A stretch of DNA of 64,000 bases, taken from Bordetella parapertussis (GTDB lineage: Bacteria; Pseudomonadota; Gammaproteobacteria; Burkholderiales; SG8-39). The translations under genes and the position numbers were made by a program. The stretch's first letter is position 1. Every line of letters starts with the position of its first letter. This document shows, piece by piece, positions 61,938 to 64,000 of this stretch. Where the stretch lies: assembly GCA_945862265.1 (NCBI GenBank), contig CAMAXP010000010.1:47139-111138 (forward strand). Reading direction: 5' to 3'. The notes below the pieces were generated by a model. The model was not told the origin of the DNA. It worked only from the letters and a program-made list of their open reading frames with translations, and ran no database searches.

Positions 61938-62032
61938 CCCTCTCCATGTACCAGGTCCACGTCACCACGACCTACAACATGCTCCGCCACATCGGCGTGG
62001 AAATCGGCAAGAAGGATTACCTCGGCGGCTAG
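61934..62032 (+). pseudogene. DUF1993 mini-gene (middle deleted in frame)
   Basis: A 32-residue ORF: MTLSMYQ, the usual start of DUF1993 (DinB-like) proteins, joined in frame to VHVTTTYNMLRHIGVEIGKK and DYLGG, the usual end. About 130 residues are missing. Its ATG overlaps the SRAP stop. Beyond it, 62033-62196 holds no gene; the minus strand there has a signal-peptide-like piece (SFVLLASLLMGTAAGGALAA) without a start, possibly another fossil. Confidence 0.7.
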
Positions 62033-62196
62033 CGCACCGCCCGCAGCAGTGCCCATGAGCAGCGAAGCAAGCAGGACGAAGGACCGGAGCGGAATGCGGC
62101 TATCCTTTTCTGGAAATATTCAATAGTATTTTCGCGTCGGGGCATGGTGCGCTTGCGCACGGCGCCTTGCAACTCTGGTGTCAACAAGGGGAAGCC

Positions 62197-63849
62197 GTGA
62201 CAAAAGGAATTCGGGTTCGGCCGCGCGAAGACGCGCCGGCATTGCGCTCAGTGCTGCGCTTTGACGAGGCACAGGCAGTGGAATTCGTCGCGCGGGGTTG
62301 GTGGCGCGAGGACACGCTGTCGCAATGGCTTGCGCGCCACGCCCTCGAGCGCCCTGCGGCCCCTGCGCTGGTACACGCCGGCGCGGTGGTGTCCTGGAAG
62401 GCGCTCGCGGAGCGCGTGGAGCGCTTCGCGGCCGGGCTGCGCGCGGCCGGCGTATCTGCTGGTGACGTGGTGGCGGTGCAATTGCCCAACATCCCCGAGT
62501 TTGTCGTGGCCTATCTTGCGGTGTGCCGGCTGGGTGCGGTGATGTCGACGATCCACATGCCGTATCGCGGCAGCGAATTCGAGACGCTGCTGCGCCACAG
62601 CCGCGCCCGGGCGATCGTCTGCCTGTCGCAGGCGAAGGACTGGTCTCCGGCAGAAGCCGCGCTCGAACTGAAGGCGTCGATCCCGACGCTGCGCTCAGTC
62701 GTTGCGCTTGGCGCCCCCCTGGCCGGTGCGCTTGCCTTCCCTGAACTTGCAGCGACAACTCCGCACGGATTGGCCACGGTGGCCGGGCCGCTCGCCGGGG
62801 ATCCCATGCTGCTGCTCTATACGTCGGGCACTACGGCCGCGCCAAAGGCGGTTCCGCATACCTACCAGACGCTGCTGTCGAATGCACGCCTCGGGGCGCC
62901 GGAGCATGGTATCGGGCCGGACAGCCGCGTCCTCTCGGCGGCGCCGTTCTCACACCTCTTCGGGTTGTACTCGCTGCACGTCTGCTGGGCCGTGGGCGCG
63001 GCGGCCGTGCTGCTGCCCGCCTTTACGCCCCCGGACCTCGCACAGGCCGTGGAGCGCGACCGTCCCACTGCGCTGTGGACTGCGCCTGCGCACATGGCTG
63101 CGTGCCGCGCACTCGGCCTGTTCGACAAGCACGATTTTTCGTCTCTGAAGCTGGCGATCGTGTCAGGCAGCGCGTGCCCGCCGGAGTTGATGCGTTGGCT
63201 CGCGGCGCGGCTGGCCGGTTGCGCGATGACGCAACTCTGGGGCATGACCGAGACGCAGGCAGCCCTCTACACGCGGCCGGGGGATCCCCTCGAAGTGTCG
63301 GCCAACAGCACCGGGCGTGCGAGTCCGGGGACCGAGGTGCGCGTGGCCTTGGCGGGCGACACGGAATGCGTACGCGGCGAGGAAGGCGAACTGCAGGTGC
63401 GCGGATGTCTCGCGTTTCCCGGGTTCTTCGACAACGAGGCGGCTAATGCCGCCGCGTTTGCGCCTGGCGCCTGGTACCGCACCGGCGACCTCGCCACCAT
63501 GGATGCGGACGGGAATGTCGCCATCACCGGGCGCGCGAAGGACGTGATCAATCGCGGCGGCCACAAGTTCAACCCGCGCGACGTGGAGGACCTGCTGGAT
63601 TCGCATCCCAAGGTGCTGCAGTCGGCGATCGTGCCCATGCCGGACCCGGTGCTGGGCGAGAAGGCGTGCTGCTTTGCCGTGCTGCGTTCGGGCGTCGCCG
63701 GGCTCACGCTCGAAGAGCTGGTGGATTACCTCGCCGAGAGGAACATCGCAAAGATGAAATTCCCCGAACGCCTCGTGGTCGTGAACGAAATGCCGCTCAC
63801 GCCCACGAGGAAGATCATCAAGTCGCGGCTGAAGATACCGAACCCCTAG
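62197..63849 (+). CDS. AMP-binding acyl-CoA ligase
   Basis: 550 residues from a GTG start with GGGGAAG upstream. The P-loop is LLYTSGTTAAPKAV, TQLWGMTETQ the adenine loop, WYRTGDLATMDADG and GRAKDVINRGG the hinge, and PTRKIIKSRL the C-terminal Lys. It resembles cyclohexanecarboxylate- or long-chain acyl-CoA ligases. It stands alone, and an IS630-type element lies 6 bp beyond its stop, so its original downstream partners may have been separated. Confidence 0.87.
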   Translation: MTKGIRVRPREDAPALRSVLRFDEAQAVEFVARGWWREDTLSQWLARHALERPAAPALVHAGAVVSWKALAERVERFAAGLRAAGVSAGDVVAVQLPNIPEFVVAYLAVCRLGAVMSTIHMPYRGSEFETLLRHSRARAIVCLSQAKDWSPAEAALELKASIPTLRSVVALGAPLAGALAFPELAATTPHGLATVAGPLAGDPMLLLYTSGTTAAPKAVPHTYQTLLSNARLGAPEHGIGPDSRVLSAAPFSHLFGLYSLHVCWAVGAAAVLLPAFTPPDLAQAVERDRPTALWTAPAHMAACRALGLFDKHDFSSLKLAIVSGSACPPELMRWLAARLAGCAMTQLWGMTETQAALYTRPGDPLEVSANSTGRASPGTEVRVALAGDTECVRGEEGELQVRGCLAFPGFFDNEAANAAAFAPGAWYRTGDLATMDADGNVAITGRAKDVINRGGHKFNPRDVEDLLDSHPKVLQSAIVPMPDPVLGEKACCFAVLRSGVAGLTLEELVDYLAERNIAKMKFPERLVVVNEMPLTPTRKIIKSRLKIPNP

Positions 63850-63854
63850 GGCTC

Positions 63855-64000
63855 CTAGTGTAGTGCTTCGTTCTGTTTGGAACTTAAGCGGCTGTTGGCG
63901 CGAATGACCTTGGCAAGGATGTCATTGGCCTTGGCAGTCCATACGAAAGGCTTGGGATTTTTATTGTGCAAATCGATGTACTCCTTGATTGCAGTGGTCA
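63855..64000 (-). mobile_element. IS630-family transposase, C-terminal end (cut by window)
   Basis: On the minus strand the frame from the right edge reads TTAIKEYIDLHNKNPKPFVW then TAKANDILAKVIRANSRLSS and ends at 63855. KPFVWTAKANDIL is the typical C-terminal signature of IS630-type DDE transposases. Only about 48 residues are visible. The terminal repeat should lie between 63850 and about 63890, but it cannot be defined without the other end. Confidence 0.8.

Noticed and set aside
1..64000. CRISPR arrays, rRNA or tRNA genes
   Set aside because: I saw no regularly spaced repeats and no recognisable tRNA or rRNA sequence by reading; a covariance-model search was not possible.

Overview
The window is GC-rich, gene-dense DNA from a betaproteobacterium, most likely Burkholderiales-like. 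The main evidence is a large set of tripartite-tricarboxylate-transporter solute receptors (TctC/Bug family): ten intact copies, one frameshifted copy and several fossils. A phasin, a DUF4124 protein, many acyl-CoA enzymes and many ATGA-type gene overlaps fit the same picture. I recognised no rRNA, tRNA, CRISPR array or prophage. One mobile element, an IS630-type transposase end, is cut by the right edge of the window.

Layout. 1-4331: an AddB-like nuclease (cut at the left edge) and an AddA-like helicase-nuclease for double-strand-break repair. 4373-9291: a lipoprotein with a degenerate protease motif, an MFS transporter, an SMP-30/gluconolactonase with a Bug receptor, and a small membrane protein. 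9309-18058: a catabolic island with an enolase-superfamily enzyme, an ABM monooxygenase, a Rieske oxygenase, two Bug receptors (one frameshifted), an acyl-CoA ligase and a FadJ-type bifunctional beta-oxidation enzyme. 18144-22661: single genes (receiver protein, serine hydrolase, DUF4124, M15 peptidase, hemerythrin, RidA) mixed with broken genes. 22662-28127: Bug, Old Yellow Enzyme, dienelactone hydrolase, GST, a PRISE-like reductase and YchJ. 28131-32852: acyltransferase relic, phasin, TauD-type dioxygenase, two divergent Bugs and DUF1028. 32890-33594: an RHH/MazF toxin-antitoxin operon. 33591-38868: SDR, Bug, acyl-CoA carboxyltransferase, a free biotin-carrier protein and an acyl-CoA ligase. 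38852-41776: a four-domain rhodanese protein and an acyl-CoA-dehydrogenase-like flavoprotein. 41786-48922: a 2OG oxygenase divergent from a tight operon of Bug, PEP-mutase/isocitrate-lyase family, NodB-like hydrolase, MmgE/PrpD, Bug and a KPHMT-like protein. 48959-54033: persulfide dioxygenase-rhodanese, Bug, cupin, an Asp/Glu-racemase-fold protein and an alpha/beta hydrolase. 54038-61115: Bug, acyl-CoA ligase, VOC protein, molybdopterin oxidoreductase, GlcG/HbpS protein and a ketopantoate-reductase-like protein. 61164-64000: SRAP, a DUF1993 relic, a fourth acyl-CoA ligase and the IS630 end.

How it works together (inference): each block pairs a periplasmic Bug receptor for an organic acid or aromatic with cytoplasmic enzymes that oxygenate, hydrolyse, activate to CoA or cleave the substrate. 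No TctA or TctB membrane subunit is present, so the receptors must use permeases encoded elsewhere or act as sensors.

Two signals stand out. First, at least seven sites hold broken genes, and several are mini-genes that keep the first and last codons of a recognisable family while the middle is gone (24818-25162, 28131-28304, 61934-62032, and out of frame at 8520-8674). This suggests repeated deletion between short repeats. Second, the 43765-48922 operon combines a lyase, a PrpD-type dehydratase, a NodB-type hydrolase and a KPHMT-like protein that seems to have lost its metal and lysine residues; it looks like an undescribed catabolic pathway.
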